64,000 nucleotides of DNA, taken from contig JAFYQF010000012.1 of the NCBI GenBank assembly GCA_017559905.1, positions 248,001 through 312,000 on the forward strand, read 5' to 3'. Each line of letters starts with the position of its first letter. Positions within the stretch are counted from its first letter, which is position 1. The translations under genes and the position numbers were made by a program. Below, piece after piece: positions 31,846-40,762 of the stretch. This stretch comes from a bacterium (GTDB taxonomy: Bacteria > Cyanobacteriota > Vampirovibrionia > Gastranaerophilales > Gastranaerophilaceae). The notes below the pieces were generated by a model. That model had not been told where the DNA came from, did not search any database, and saw nothing but the letters and a program-made list of their open reading frames with translations.

Positions 31846-33612
31846 TTAAGACAATCTTCTAATCATCTCATGAGCTTCTTCGCAATCAGGAAATATCTCA
31901 ACAACCTTGTCTAATGTGAACAATGCTGATGTTGCATCATCCATCTTTTCAAAACATTTTGCACGGTTAAGCATAAGATTGATATTGCCTTCATTATCGT
32001 TCATTAATTTTTCAAAAATAACATTAGCTTGTGCAAAGTTGTCAAGTTCCATATAACAAATTCCTAGCAAGTTTTCGATTTCTGCAGTTTGTTCAAGTTC
32101 ATAAGATTTTACAAGAAAATCTTTAGCTCTTTCGTAATCTTGTTTTGCAAAACGTACTTTGCCAGCAACATAGAGCAAAAAGCTGTTGTGAGCAGAATGT
32201 TGGATTGCAAAATCAATTTGTTCTTCAGCTTTGTCAAAATCTCTGATTTGCAATTTGTTTAGTGCTGAAAAAGTTAATGCATTGCGGTCATTTGGTTCAA
32301 TTTCAAGTGCCTTTGTATACATTTCATCAGCTTTTGCAAAATTAGTTGTTGCGTGCAAATAGTTTGCATATTCGAAAACGATGCTAAAGTTGTCTGGTGC
32401 AATATCGTATGCTGATTCAAATTCTTCTTTAGCATAATCAAAAAGTCGTTTTTGCAAAAATATAACGCCTAAATCTTTGTGAGCTTGTGCTTGTTTAGGG
32501 TTAAGCTCAATGACTTTTTTCAAGATTTTTTCAGCTTTGTCTGTGTCATTAATTAGCAAGCAAACGTGTGCAAATTCATAGTACAAATCTTCATTTACGT
32601 TGCCTTGAAGAAGAATTTTTTCATAAATTTCTTTGGCTTGAGCTGGTTTGCCGACTTTTACGTATATGTTTGCCAATTTTTGTGCCATATTGATTGATTT
32701 AGGATTAAGCATCACTAAATGAGCAAGAATGCCAATTGCGTAGTTGTAATCTTCTTTCATTTCATAACAACACGCAAGATTATATTGGTAAATATCTTTC
32801 TCTGGGTGATGGCTAATTAATGTTTTGTAGTGGGCAATAGCGCTGTCGTATCTTCCGCATTTTGTTTCAGACAGAGCAAGTGCTACAAGATAGCTATCTT
32901 CTGGCCCTAAAAAATATGCTTTTTCAAAATATTCGCAAGCTTCTTCGTGCTTTCCTTTTAGCTGTAGAATTGACGCAATGTTGAAATAAGTTAGCGAGTT
33001 GTCTGGGTCATATTCTGTAGCTTTCAAAAAGTTTTCGTAAGCTTTATCCAAATCACCAATTGTGACATAAGATGTACCCAAGTTGTTGTACAACTGCGGG
33101 TGTTCAGGTTTAAGCTCAAGCGCTTTTTCTAAATACTTAACGCTTTCATCAAAGTTTTTCATTGACATATAAGCAGTGCCTAGTATGTAGAAAAATGTAT
33201 AATCATCTTTTTCGAATTCCAAAGCTTTCAGAGCTAAATCAATAGCTTTTTGTTGGTCTTCGCTTCTTACGTATAAAACGCATAGGTTTTTGTAGGCATC
33301 TAAAAAGCTTTCACGAAGTTCTATAACTTTCAAATAAGCTGTAACTGCGTGCAATTTGTCGTCCATATTGTCGTAACAACTTGCTAAATAGAACCAGCTT
33401 GAAGCATCTTCAGGGTCGTATTTTACAACAGTTTCAAAGTTGGTTTGTCCTTCTCTATATTTTTCAAGATTAACATTGCAAAGCCCTAAAAGCTTAAGCG
33501 CTTCGAGGTTTTTATCTTGATCTAAATCGTATTTTAAAAGCTCGTTTTTTGCTTCTTCAAATTTTTTGTCAACTACAAGTTGATTAATTTCGTCTAAATT
33601 CATCTTTTCCAT
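31846..33612 (-). CDS. Cytoplasmic TPR-repeat protein (588 aa)
   Basis: No signal peptide. About fifteen consecutive TPR units spanning nearly the whole length (e.g. EALKLLGLCNVNLEKYREGQ and ASSWFYLASCYDNMDDKLHA). It converges on the lipoprotein gene with only three bases between stops. The start at 33612 (MEKMNLDE) is chosen because TATAAT ends exactly six bases before it; the upstream in-frame start at 33657 would lie upstream of that promoter. Probable assembly scaffold; partner unknown. Confidence 0.82.
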   Translation of the reverse strand: MEKMNLDEINQLVVDKKFEEAKNELLKYDLDQDKNLEALKLLGLCNVNLEKYREGQTNFETVVKYDPEDASSWFYLASCYDNMDDKLHAVTAYLKVIELRESFLDAYKNLCVLYVRSEDQQKAIDLALKALEFEKDDYTFFYILGTAYMSMKNFDESVKYLEKALELKPEHPQLYNNLGTSYVTIGDLDKAYENFLKATEYDPDNSLTYFNIASILQLKGKHEEACEYFEKAYFLGPEDSYLVALALSETKCGRYDSAIAHYKTLISHHPEKDIYQYNLACCYEMKEDYNYAIGILAHLVMLNPKSINMAQKLANIYVKVGKPAQAKEIYEKILLQGNVNEDLYYEFAHVCLLINDTDKAEKILKKVIELNPKQAQAHKDLGVIFLQKRLFDYAKEEFESAYDIAPDNFSIVFEYANYLHATTNFAKADEMYTKALEIEPNDRNALTFSALNKLQIRDFDKAEEQIDFAIQHSAHNSFLLYVAGKVRFAKQDYERAKDFLVKSYELEQTAEIENLLGICYMELDNFAQANVIFEKLMNDNEGNINLMLNRAKCFEKMDDATSALFTLDKVVEIFPDCEEAHEMIRRLS

Positions 33613-33618
33613 AGCTAT

Positions 33619-33624
33619 ATTATA
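33619..33624 (-). promoter_or_regulatory. -10 box, leaderless geometry
   Basis: On the minus strand TATAAT is followed by six bases (ATAGCT) and the ATG at 33612. A partial -35, TGTCCA, lies 17 bp upstream. Confidence 0.6.
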
Positions 33625-33730
33625 ATATAAAAATGATTTACTGGACAGTGGTTGCAAAAAATGTTATAATTGCATTGCCTTATTGAAAAGTTTACCATTG
33701 TTGTTCCACATTAGAAAGGAACACTCAATT

Positions 33731-34375
33731 ATGGGAAAAACATCTTCTACACCCGTGCAAAAGTATGCAAACGGGATTGTTAGCGTTAACGGCGAAAATA
33801 AAGCTAGTCAAAAGAAAATCGGTAAAACGGTTTATTCAAACTACAATATGTCTGATGCTGAAAAGCAAATCTATGACTATTCGCAAAATTCTTTTTTGCA
33901 AAATTTGCCAAATATCAATATATTTTCTGAAAACACGCAAAAAAATCTTCAAGATCAGCTTAACGCTTATACGCAAACCGGACTTAATACTATCCAAAAC
34001 TACTATAATCCAATGCTTTCAAATCTTAAGACTGATATTGCCTCACGCTTTGGAAATTTTGATAATTCTGTTTTTCTTGATAAGTTGAATTCTATCGAGG
34101 CGAATCGAGCGAATGCGATGAGTGATTTTGCGCAAGATGTTACGGCAAAAAGAAATGAGTTGATAAATGATGAACTGGCAAATAGATATAAATATTTGAA
34201 TTTTTTAAGTGGAATTCAAAATCAATACAATTCCAACATATTGGGATATCTAAACCAAGCCGGCAACGTCAGTGCTTCAGGAACATACAACTCAACAAAA
34301 CAAACAGATAACTCAAACGATACAATGGAATATGTAAAAATTGCGGCATCAGTGCTTGCAAGTTTATATGCGTAG
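33731..34375 (+). CDS. Orphan phage-structural-like protein
   Basis: 214-aa polar protein without a signal peptide, with many Asn, Gln, Ser and Tyr. It reads NSFLQNLPNINIFSENTQKN, LNTIQNYYNPMLSNLKTDIA, SRFGNFDNSVFLDKLN, and near the end a low-complexity region and a hydrophobic tail (KIAASVLASLYA). Long amphipathic helices with SRFGNFDNS-type turns resemble internal or tail-adaptor proteins of gut phages. No other phage genes are nearby, so a relic or domesticated gene is inferred. The start at 33731 has AAAGGA upstream. Confidence 0.55.
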   Translation: MGKTSSTPVQKYANGIVSVNGENKASQKKIGKTVYSNYNMSDAEKQIYDYSQNSFLQNLPNINIFSENTQKNLQDQLNAYTQTGLNTIQNYYNPMLSNLKTDIASRFGNFDNSVFLDKLNSIEANRANAMSDFAQDVTAKRNELINDELANRYKYLNFLSGIQNQYNSNILGYLNQAGNVSASGTYNSTKQTDNSNDTMEYVKIAASVLASLYA

Positions 34376-34391
34376 CAATTGTAAATAGAAT

Positions 34392-34421
34392 TTGGCGGAT
34401 TGGTTTCAGTCCGCCTTTTTT
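34392..34421 (+). terminator. Rho-independent terminator
   Basis: GGCGGA-N10-TCCGCC-TTTTTT. It ends a few bases before the mnmE -10 box, an example of terminator and promoter packed together. Confidence 0.9.
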
Positions 34422-34425
34422 CATG

Positions 34426-34431
34426 TATAAT
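34426..34431 (+). promoter_or_regulatory. mnmE -10 box, leaderless geometry
   Basis: TATAAT followed by six bases (TGGGGT) and ATG at 34438. The -10 to ATG stretch differs from that of alr by a single base. Confidence 0.6.
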
Positions 34432-34437
34432 TGGGGT

Positions 34438-35772
34438 ATGAATATTTTACAAGAATTTGACACAATTTCAGCAATAGCAACTCCTCTAGGTACAGGCGGA
34501 GTTGGTGTTATTAGAATTTCTGGCAGTGAAAGTTTTTCTATTATCGGAAAAATCTTTTCAAAGAAAAACCTTGAGGCTGGTAGGATTGCACACGGGTGGA
34601 TTGTTGATGGTGAGAAAAAAGTCGATGAAGTTATTGTTTTGCCGTTTAAAAATCCACACAGTTACACAGGTGAAGATGTAATCGAAATCCATTGTCATGG
34701 TGGTGTAAATGTTGTAAAAAATATTCTTGATTTAGTTATTTCAAATGGTTCAAGATTAGCGGAGCGTGGAGAATTTACAAAACGTGCGTTTATGAATGGA
34801 AAACTGGATTTGTCACAGGCAGAGGCTGTTGCAGACTTAATCCACGCAAAGACTCGTAATTTCGCTATGCAATCGGCTAAAAACTTGTCAGGAGTTTTGA
34901 GTGAAAAAGTTGCCGAAATTAAAGAACAGATTTTTGAAACTCTGTCAAGGATTGTTGCAGGGATTGATTTCCCTGACGATGTTGCAGAGCCTGAATATAG
35001 CTATTTGATTGAAAGTTTTGAAAAATCTTTGTCAGAAATTGATAGTATTTTGTCTTGTGCAAGGTCTTCTAATATTCTTCGACAAGGCATAAAAGTTGCA
35101 ATTGTGGGACGCCCAAATGTTGGTAAATCTTCTCTGTTTAATTCTTTGTTGAATGCAAATCGTGCGATAGTTACGGATATTGCAGGCACTACAAGGGATG
35201 TAATTAAAGAAACTCTAGATTTGGATGTTGCGGTTACATTGATTGATACTGCAGGAATTAGAGATTCTGAAGAAGTTGGCAAAGTAGAAGAAATTGGGAT
35301 TGAATTTTCTAAACAATCTGCAGACGAAGCAGATTTGGTTATATTTTTATATGACGCAAATTCAGGTATGACAAAGGATGATGAAGAAATTTATGACCTT
35401 GTTAAGAATAAAACTCATCTTGTTGTTGCAAACAAATGTGATTTGATAAGTGGGCGAGAGGCGGACAAATTCTACATTTCTACAAAAACTGGCGAAGGTG
35501 TTGCCCAACTTCGTGAACAAATAAAAACAAAAGTATGTGATTTTTCTCTAGAAGATACTGAATATGTAACTAATGAACGTCAGGTTGATTGTTTAAAAAA
35601 ATGCCGTGAAAGTTTAGTTGTGGCATTGGAAGCTGCAAGAGTTAATGAATTACAAGATTTGATTTCAATAGATTTGAAATCTGCGTTGTTATATTTGGAC
35701 GAAATTACTGGTGAAGTTATAACAGATGATATTTTAAATAATATTTTCGACCATTTCTGCATAGGAAAATAG
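34438..35772 (+). CDS. mnmE: tRNA modification GTPase MnmE
   Basis: With MnmG, modifies U34 of tRNAs. 444 aa: N-terminal tetrahydrofolate-binding domain (DTISAIATPLGTGGVGVIRI), helical domain, inserted G domain with GRPNVGKSSLFNSLL near 223, DIAGTTRD, DTAGIRDSEEVG and NKCDL, and the C-terminal FCIGK with the conserved Cys. The start at 34438 is set by family alignment and the -10 box. An in-frame ATG at 34423 precedes the promoter and is rejected. Confidence 0.95.
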   Translation: MNILQEFDTISAIATPLGTGGVGVIRISGSESFSIIGKIFSKKNLEAGRIAHGWIVDGEKKVDEVIVLPFKNPHSYTGEDVIEIHCHGGVNVVKNILDLVISNGSRLAERGEFTKRAFMNGKLDLSQAEAVADLIHAKTRNFAMQSAKNLSGVLSEKVAEIKEQIFETLSRIVAGIDFPDDVAEPEYSYLIESFEKSLSEIDSILSCARSSNILRQGIKVAIVGRPNVGKSSLFNSLLNANRAIVTDIAGTTRDVIKETLDLDVAVTLIDTAGIRDSEEVGKVEEIGIEFSKQSADEADLVIFLYDANSGMTKDDEEIYDLVKNKTHLVVANKCDLISGREADKFYISTKTGEGVAQLREQIKTKVCDFSLEDTEYVTNERQVDCLKKCRESLVVALEAARVNELQDLISIDLKSALLYLDEITGEVITDDILNNIFDHFCIGK

Positions 35773-35780
35773 TTTAAAAT

Positions 35781-36104
35781 TTAGTATTGAAAATATTTGT
35801 CAAAATCAATATCATCAAAACAACATAAAAGTTTGAAGATATCGTCATTTTCATCCATTCTTTGGAAACTGTAATTGTCAAACTTCCAGTATTTTGGGTT
35901 AATACCTTTAACTTGGACAATCCCTGCGTCTTTAAGCTGGACAAGTTTCTTTTTTACCAACTCAAGTGGTAAATCAACCATTTTAGCAAGCTCAACAGCA
36001 GTCACGCCTTCTTCTTTAGAGCCTTTTTCTGGTGTCATAAACATTAACTCTAAACCGACTGCGCGCAGTGCTTTGTCTTCAATTTCAGGTTGATAATTAT
36101 ACAT
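35781..36104 (-). CDS. Winged-helix DNA-binding protein
   Basis: 107 aa with a helix-turn-helix at VTAVELAKMVDLPLELVKKK followed by LVQLKDAGIVQVKG and a wing-like strand pair (YWKFDNYSF). Similar to MarR/ArsR-type small regulators or phage-type winged helices. Converges with mnmE. Predicted leaderless: TACAAT six bases before the ATG. Target unknown. Confidence 0.65.
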   Translation of the reverse strand: MYNYQPEIEDKALRAVGLELMFMTPEKGSKEEGVTAVELAKMVDLPLELVKKKLVQLKDAGIVQVKGINPKYWKFDNYSFQRMDENDDIFKLLCCFDDIDFDKYFQY

Positions 36105-36110
36105 AACTCT

Positions 36111-36116
36111 ATTGTA
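36111..36116 (-). promoter_or_regulatory. -10 box, leaderless geometry
   Basis: Minus-strand TACAAT, six bases (AGAGTT), then ATG at 36104. No SD and no obvious -35. Confidence 0.5.
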
Positions 36117-36175
36117 CCCAAAAATAAAGATTTTTATATCATATTTTTGAATTATAAATTAGAGTGTTTAGTTTA

Positions 36176-36204
36176 TTGCCAAAAAGATAAAAATAGACTA
36201 TACT
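36176..36204 (+). promoter_or_regulatory. Promoter of the prepilin-like gene
   Basis: TTGCCA (36176-36181), 17-bp spacer, TATACT (36199-36204). The mRNA would have a ~27-nt leader carrying AGAGAGG. Confidence 0.6.
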
Positions 36205-36237
36205 GAAAACATTAAAGAAGAGAGGTAAATTGTAATT

Positions 36238-36897
36238 ATGAAAATATTTGGTAAGAAAATATTTGCGTTTACGATGGCGGAAGTGTTAGTTACGATGGCC
36301 ACAATTGGGACTATTGCTGTATTAACTTATCCAACATTGCAACGTCACAATACAGATACTGCATCCGTAGCAAGGGCAAGAAAGCTTTATAGCGTGTTGA
36401 ATCAAGCTTATGCTAGAGCTCAACTTCAGAGTGGTGGTTTTACGAAATGGAATGCGACTACAAGTACAAAATTGGCAGAAAAGTTCAAGCCGTATTTAAA
36501 ATTAGCGCTTGATTGTGGTACAACGCAACAGTGTGAAATGCCAACTTATAAATATTTGAATGGTAATGTGCACAATGCGAATTATAATTCGACTAGTTAC
36601 TATAAAATGATTTTGGAAGATGGTAGTTTTATCTGGATGCGTCCTAGTTTTAGCCCTGCTGGTAAATGTCAAGATACAGAGTCAGGTTATGCTAACCAAT
36701 CATGTGGTGTAATATTCTTTGATACGAATAGTTCTAAACCGCCAAATATTATTGGTAAAGATATGTTCATTTTTGTAATATTAGAGGATTCTATTGTTCC
36801 TAACCGTATGGATGATTGTTATTATAATAGTACAGGTTGGGGATGTACATATCAAGTAATATTCGATGGTAATATGAAATATCGAAAAACAAAGTAA
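36238..36897 (+). CDS. Type IV prepilin-like protein
   Basis: 219 aa. The N-terminus MKIFGKKIFA is followed by FTMAEVLVTMATIGTIAVLT: a short basic leader, a prepilin-peptidase site (A before Phe), Glu at +5, and a hydrophobic alpha1 helix. The rest is a globular domain with four or more cysteines (DCGTTQQCEM, KCQDTESGY, SCGVIFFD, DDCYYNSTGWGC) likely disulfide-bonded outside. Pseudopilins of this form function in type IV pili or type II-like secretion; no pilus assembly genes are in the window. Own promoter and terminator. Confidence 0.85.
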   Translation: MKIFGKKIFAFTMAEVLVTMATIGTIAVLTYPTLQRHNTDTASVARARKLYSVLNQAYARAQLQSGGFTKWNATTSTKLAEKFKPYLKLALDCGTTQQCEMPTYKYLNGNVHNANYNSTSYYKMILEDGSFIWMRPSFSPAGKCQDTESGYANQSCGVIFFDTNSSKPPNIIGKDMFIFVILEDSIVPNRMDDCYYNSTGWGCTYQVIFDGNMKYRKTK

Positions 36898-36904
36898 ATT
36901 AAAC

Positions 36905-36939
36905 AAAAAGGCGGTGGTTGAATTCTCACCGCTTTTTTT
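36905..36939 (+). terminator. Rho-independent terminator
   Basis: AAAAAGGCGGTG-loop-CACCGCTTTTTTT after the prepilin-like gene. Confidence 0.9.
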
Positions 36940-36968
36940 ATTCTCTTGTTATTCTAAAATAAATCCCT

Positions 36969-37039
36969 GTCATCCTGAACGTATGTGAAGGATCTCCTTT
37001 TAGATGAGATTCTTCAGCGCTTTGCGCTTCAGAATGATA
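36969..37039. repeat. Dispersed palindromic repeat, family 1 copy C
   Basis: GTCATCCTGAAC...GTGAAGGATCT on the left and AGATTCTTCAGCGC...GCGCTTCAGAATGATA on the right. Ends match copies A and B in inverted form; the middle holds AGCGC-TTT-GCGCT. It touches the 3' end of hydF. Confidence 0.72.
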
Positions 37040-37041
37040 GA

Positions 37042-38232
37042 TTATACATCTTTAAAAATTTCAATTGCTCTTGGCAGAATTCCCAAGCAGTATGAAATAG
37101 TTATTCCATAATTTGTTATCGGAATTTGCTTTTCATTAGCAATCAAAATTCTTGATAAAATCTCTCTGCGATTAGTCATACAGGCTCCGCAGTGAATGAT
37201 TAGGGCGTAACTATCTATTTCAGGAAAGTCGTGTCCTGAATAGTGCTCGATAATCAAGTCTTTGCTAGTTTTTTTCTTAAGCCAATTTGGGATTTTTACT
37301 CTGCCGATATCGTCTTCAATTGCGTGGTGCGTGCAACTTTCAAGGATTAATACTTTATCGCCATCTTTTAGGTTTTCGATGGCTTCTGCACCTTTTTTAA
37401 ACGCCTCAATATCACCTTTCAATCTTGCAAAAAGTATTGAAAACGATGTAAGCGGAATATTGTCTGGCACTATTTCAGAAACTCTTTTGAATGCCTGACT
37501 ATCTGTAATAACAAGTGCCGGCGGAGTTTTTAGGTTTTCGATTGCTTGTGATAGCTCATCTTCTTTTACGATATAGGTCAGGCAGTTTCCGTCAAGCAAA
37601 TCTCTGATTGTCTGAACTTGTGGCAAAATAAGTCTTCCTTTAGGAGCTTCCTTGTCAATCGGAATAACTAGGATTACAGTGCTTTTAGGTGGTACAAGGT
37701 CAGTTACAATTTTGGGCGAGTTAACAAATTCATCAGGCAATAATTTAACTAAAGCTTCTTTGAATTTATTTATTAGGTTTTTGTCGTTGAGAGCAGATGT
37801 GTGAACAATGATTTGTTTTTCATTATCAATTGTAGTGGCTGAAATTTTTGATAAATCGCATTTGTTCACGATTATTAAATAAGGGATTTTTAGTTCTTCA
37901 AGTTTTTCAATCAATTGTTTTTCATAGTCGTCAATCCCGTTTGTATCACATACAATAACGGCAACGTCAGTTCTGTTTATTACAGCTAAAGTTTTTTCTA
38001 GTCTTTTTTCGCCCAAGTCAGTTGTGTCGTTGATGCCTGCAGTGTCTAAAAATGTGACAGGTCCAATTGGCAACAATTCCATTGATTTTTCAACAACGTC
38101 AGTTGTAGTGCCTGCTATGTCTGAAACAATAGAAACTTCTTGTCCTGTAATTCTGTTTATTAACGAAGATTTGCCGACATTAGTTTTGCCGAAAAAGCTG
38201 ATATGTAATCGCATAGATTTGAGTGTTTTCAT
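37042..38232 (-). CDS. hydF: [FeFe]-hydrogenase maturation GTPase HydF
   Basis: 396 aa. N-terminal GTPase (FFGKTNVGKSSLINRI, DIAGTTTD, DTAGINDTTDLGEKR, VNKCDLSK), a central dimerisation domain, and a C-terminal 4Fe-4S domain with CTHH and, about 50 residues later, HCGAC, the C-x-H...H-C-x-x-C pattern of HydF. It scaffolds the diiron subcluster made by HydE and HydG and passes it to the hydrogenase, so the cell very likely makes H2. HydE, HydG and HydA are not in the window. RBS AAGGAG. Confidence 0.93.
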   Translation of the reverse strand: MKTLKSMRLHISFFGKTNVGKSSLINRITGQEVSIVSDIAGTTTDVVEKSMELLPIGPVTFLDTAGINDTTDLGEKRLEKTLAVINRTDVAVIVCDTNGIDDYEKQLIEKLEELKIPYLIIVNKCDLSKISATTIDNEKQIIVHTSALNDKNLINKFKEALVKLLPDEFVNSPKIVTDLVPPKSTVILVIPIDKEAPKGRLILPQVQTIRDLLDGNCLTYIVKEDELSQAIENLKTPPALVITDSQAFKRVSEIVPDNIPLTSFSILFARLKGDIEAFKKGAEAIENLKDGDKVLILESCTHHAIEDDIGRVKIPNWLKKKTSKDLIIEHYSGHDFPEIDSYALIIHCGACMTNRREILSRILIANEKQIPITNYGITISYCLGILPRAIEIFKDV

Positions 38233-38251
38233 ATAAAGCTCCTTAATTACT

Positions 38252-38279
38252 AAAAAAGCATCCTTTCGGATGCTCTTTT
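38252..38279 (-). terminator. rpsO terminator
   Basis: On the minus strand GAGCATCC-GAAA-GGATGCTTTTTT. Lies between rpsO and hydF. Confidence 0.88.
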
Positions 38280-38283
38280 AAAA

Positions 38284-38553
38284 CTAACCTCTGATACCTA
38301 GCTTTTTAATTAATGCTCTGTATTCATCAAGGTTTTGATCTTTCAAGTAAGAAAGTAATCTCTTTCTTCTACCTACCATCATCAAAAGACCTCTTTTTGT
38401 AGCGAAATCTTTTTTGTTAGATTTAAGGTGTTCAGTAAGTTCAGAGATTTTTTTGCTCATCAAAGCGATTTGAACAGCAGCTGAACCTGTATCTTTTTCG
38501 TTAGCGCCGAATTCTTTAATGATATCTTGCTTGTTTTTTAAATTGATTGACAT
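38284..38553 (-). CDS. rpsO: 30S ribosomal protein S15
   Basis: 89 aa: [20 protein letters not shown], then the conserved [19 protein letters not shown] and [14 protein letters not shown]. Binds 16S rRNA in the central domain. Standard length, monocistronic with its own terminator. RBS AGGAAA. Confidence 0.98.
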   Translation of the reverse strand: MSINLKNKQDIIKEFGANEKDTGSAAVQIALMSKKISELTEHLKSNKKDFATKRGLLMMVGRRKRLLSYLKDQNLDEYRALIKKLGIRG

Positions 38554-38666
38554 AATGTTTTTCCTTTTCTTGTTGAGTGATTATTGGCGTAAGCACTCTA
38601 CAATAGAAATATTAAGTCAAGCAAGAAAAAATTGCAACATGCAAAACTCTTGAATATTAATAAAAA

Positions 38667-39278
38667 TTAACCGTTGAAATCGATTTTCTGTACCATAGAT
38701 GTAGTGACAAAAGTCGCAAGTGCATTTTGAGAAGCATCAACAAGGTGTTCTCCGCTTAATTCTCTGTAAAATTCTGCGTTGTGAGCATTAAGTGTCGCAT
38801 TTGCCAATTTGAATTTTGCATTTTCAAATTTGCTTTGTAAAATTCCTGATTGTTGATTCTTTTGATATTGAAGTTTTAAGTTTTGAAATTCGCTATATGC
38901 TTTTGCTTTGGCTGCGTCAGCTAAAGCTTCAGCTTCTCTTGCGATGGCGTATTCTTCTTCTGCTTGAGCTTTTTTTGCATCAGCTTTTGCTTGCCATTCT
39001 TCTATGCTTTTAGCGATTTCTGTGTGCTTTTTGTGTACGTTTTGGATAGCAAGGTCGTGTTTGGCTTGTGCGAAAACGTTTGTTTGCGCATATAAGTTTT
39101 TATATTTGTCAGCTTGGATTGAACCATCTTTAACTAAATCCAAAACGCTCGTACTGCCTAATTTTTTTACGTAAAATTCTTCGTGGGCTTTAAAATCTTC
39201 AAAACTTACGCCTTGATTTCTTAAAGCTTCAAAACGTGGATCATATTGAAATTGGTATTTGTCAATTCCGCCAGACAT
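38667..39278 (-). CDS. Coiled-coil protein of unknown function
   Basis: 203 aa. Polar N-terminus (DKYQFQYDPRFEALRNQGVS), then an Ala/Glu/Lys-rich coiled coil (about 70-165: EWQAKADAKKAQAEEEYAIA and AREAEALADAAKAKAYSEF). No signal peptide or membrane segment. The start at 39278 (ATG, AAAGGA six bases upstream) is preferred over TTG at 39284. No family recognised; structural or scaffold protein inferred. Confidence 0.68.
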   Translation of the reverse strand: MSGGIDKYQFQYDPRFEALRNQGVSFEDFKAHEEFYVKKLGSTSVLDLVKDGSIQADKYKNLYAQTNVFAQAKHDLAIQNVHKKHTEIAKSIEEWQAKADAKKAQAEEEYAIAREAEALADAAKAKAYSEFQNLKLQYQKNQQSGILQSKFENAKFKLANATLNAHNAEFYRELSGEHLVDASQNALATFVTTSMVQKIDFNG

Positions 39279-39371
39279 AGGCAATCCTTTCTCTTAATAT
39301 CTCTTTCCTATATAAAGTATTTCTTAAACAAGAAATTGCCTTTTTGTTAAGAAATATTGCGTAATTAGCTT

Positions 39372-39399
39372 TTGTGAATTAAGTTTTTCGTGCTACAAT
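39372..39399 (+). promoter_or_regulatory. purB promoter, leaderless geometry
   Basis: TTGTGA (39372-39377), 16-bp spacer, TACAAT (39394-39399), then six bases and ATG at 39406. No SD. Confidence 0.6.
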
Positions 39400-39405
39400 T
39401 AACTT

Positions 39406-40701
39406 ATGATTGATAGATATTCACGTGAAGAAATGAAATATATTTGGGATTTGAACTCAAAGTTTGATTATTACTTGAGGGTAGAAATTGCTGTTTGCGA
39501 AGCTTATGCAAAATTAGGCAAAATCCCAATGGAAGCAGTTGAAGAAATTAAGCGCAAGGCAAGTTTTTCTATTGAAAGAATTGATGAGATAGAAAGAGAA
39601 GTTCGCCATGATGTAATTGCGTTTTTGACTTGTGTAAACGAAAGCTTGGGTGAAGATTTGGCTCGTTATATGCATGTTGGAATGACAAGTTCTGATGTGA
39701 TTGACACTGCATTTGCACTTCAAATCCAAGATAGCGGGAATATTATCAAAGAAGATTTGGACTCTGTAATTGAGTCTATGAGAGAGTTGGCTTGTAAACA
39801 TAAAAATACTGTTTGTATTGGTCGTTCTCATGGTATTCACGCAGAGGTTATGACTTTTGGTGCTAAAATTTGCAATTGGATTGATATTTTAGAACGTCAG
39901 AGAGCAAATTTTGAAAATGCTTTAGAACAAATTAGAGTTGGGCAAATTTCAGGTCCTGTTGGAACTTACAGTAATATATCTCCTGAAGTTGAGAAAATTA
40001 CTTGTGATATTTTAGGGTTAGAGCCTGCAAGGGTTTCTACTCAAATTATTGCAAGAGATTACCACGCATATTTTATGCAGTCTTTGGCTTTGATTGCAAG
40101 TGTAATTGAACAGTTTGCGGTAGAGATTAGACATTTGCAAAAAACAGAAGTTTTGGAAGTAGAAGAAGGATTTGCAAAAGGTCAAAAAGGTTCTTCTGCT
40201 ATGCCACATAAAAAAAATCCGGTTCTGTCAGAAAATTTGTGTGGGCTTGCTCGTGTTGTTAGATGCAATTCGCTTGTTGCATTAGAAAATATTCCACTTT
40301 GGCATGAAAGAGATATTTCGCATAGTTCTGCAGAAAGAATTATTTTCCCTGACAGTTTAACTTTAGTTGACTTTATGTTGAGCCGTTTCAATGGTGTTGT
40401 GAAAAATCTTGTTGTGCACGAAAAAAATATGATTAAAAATACCGACAAGTTTGGTGGAATTGTATTTTCTCAAAAAGTTTTGTTAGCACTTGTGGAAAAA
40501 GGTATTACAAGGGAAGATGCTTACAGGCTTGTGCAACGCAATGCGCTTGATGCCTTTGAAAATGATGGCGATTTTAAGGCAAATCTTTTGAATGATAACG
40601 ATGTTATAAATTTGTTAAGTGCTGACGAAGTTGAAAAAATATTTGATAAAGGTGCTTTTTTAAATAATATCGAAGAAATTTATAATAGAATAGGTTTATA
40701 A
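39406..40701 (+). CDS. purB: Adenylosuccinate lyase
   Basis: 431-aa fumarase/aspartase-superfamily enzyme acting twice in purine synthesis. Signature GSSAMPHKKNPVLSEN, catalytic His region RSHGIHAEVMTFG, and TSSDVIDTAFALQ. Length normal. Predicted leaderless mRNA. Confidence 0.96.
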   Translation: MIDRYSREEMKYIWDLNSKFDYYLRVEIAVCEAYAKLGKIPMEAVEEIKRKASFSIERIDEIEREVRHDVIAFLTCVNESLGEDLARYMHVGMTSSDVIDTAFALQIQDSGNIIKEDLDSVIESMRELACKHKNTVCIGRSHGIHAEVMTFGAKICNWIDILERQRANFENALEQIRVGQISGPVGTYSNISPEVEKITCDILGLEPARVSTQIIARDYHAYFMQSLALIASVIEQFAVEIRHLQKTEVLEVEEGFAKGQKGSSAMPHKKNPVLSENLCGLARVVRCNSLVALENIPLWHERDISHSSAERIIFPDSLTLVDFMLSRFNGVVKNLVVHEKNMIKNTDKFGGIVFSQKVLLALVEKGITREDAYRLVQRNALDAFENDGDFKANLLNDNDVINLLSADEVEKIFDKGAFLNNIEEIYNRIGL

Positions 40702-40762
40702 ATTTAGTTTGAAAGATTATTTTGCCTTTACATCTATTTCCCTGTGTGATAATAATTAAATT

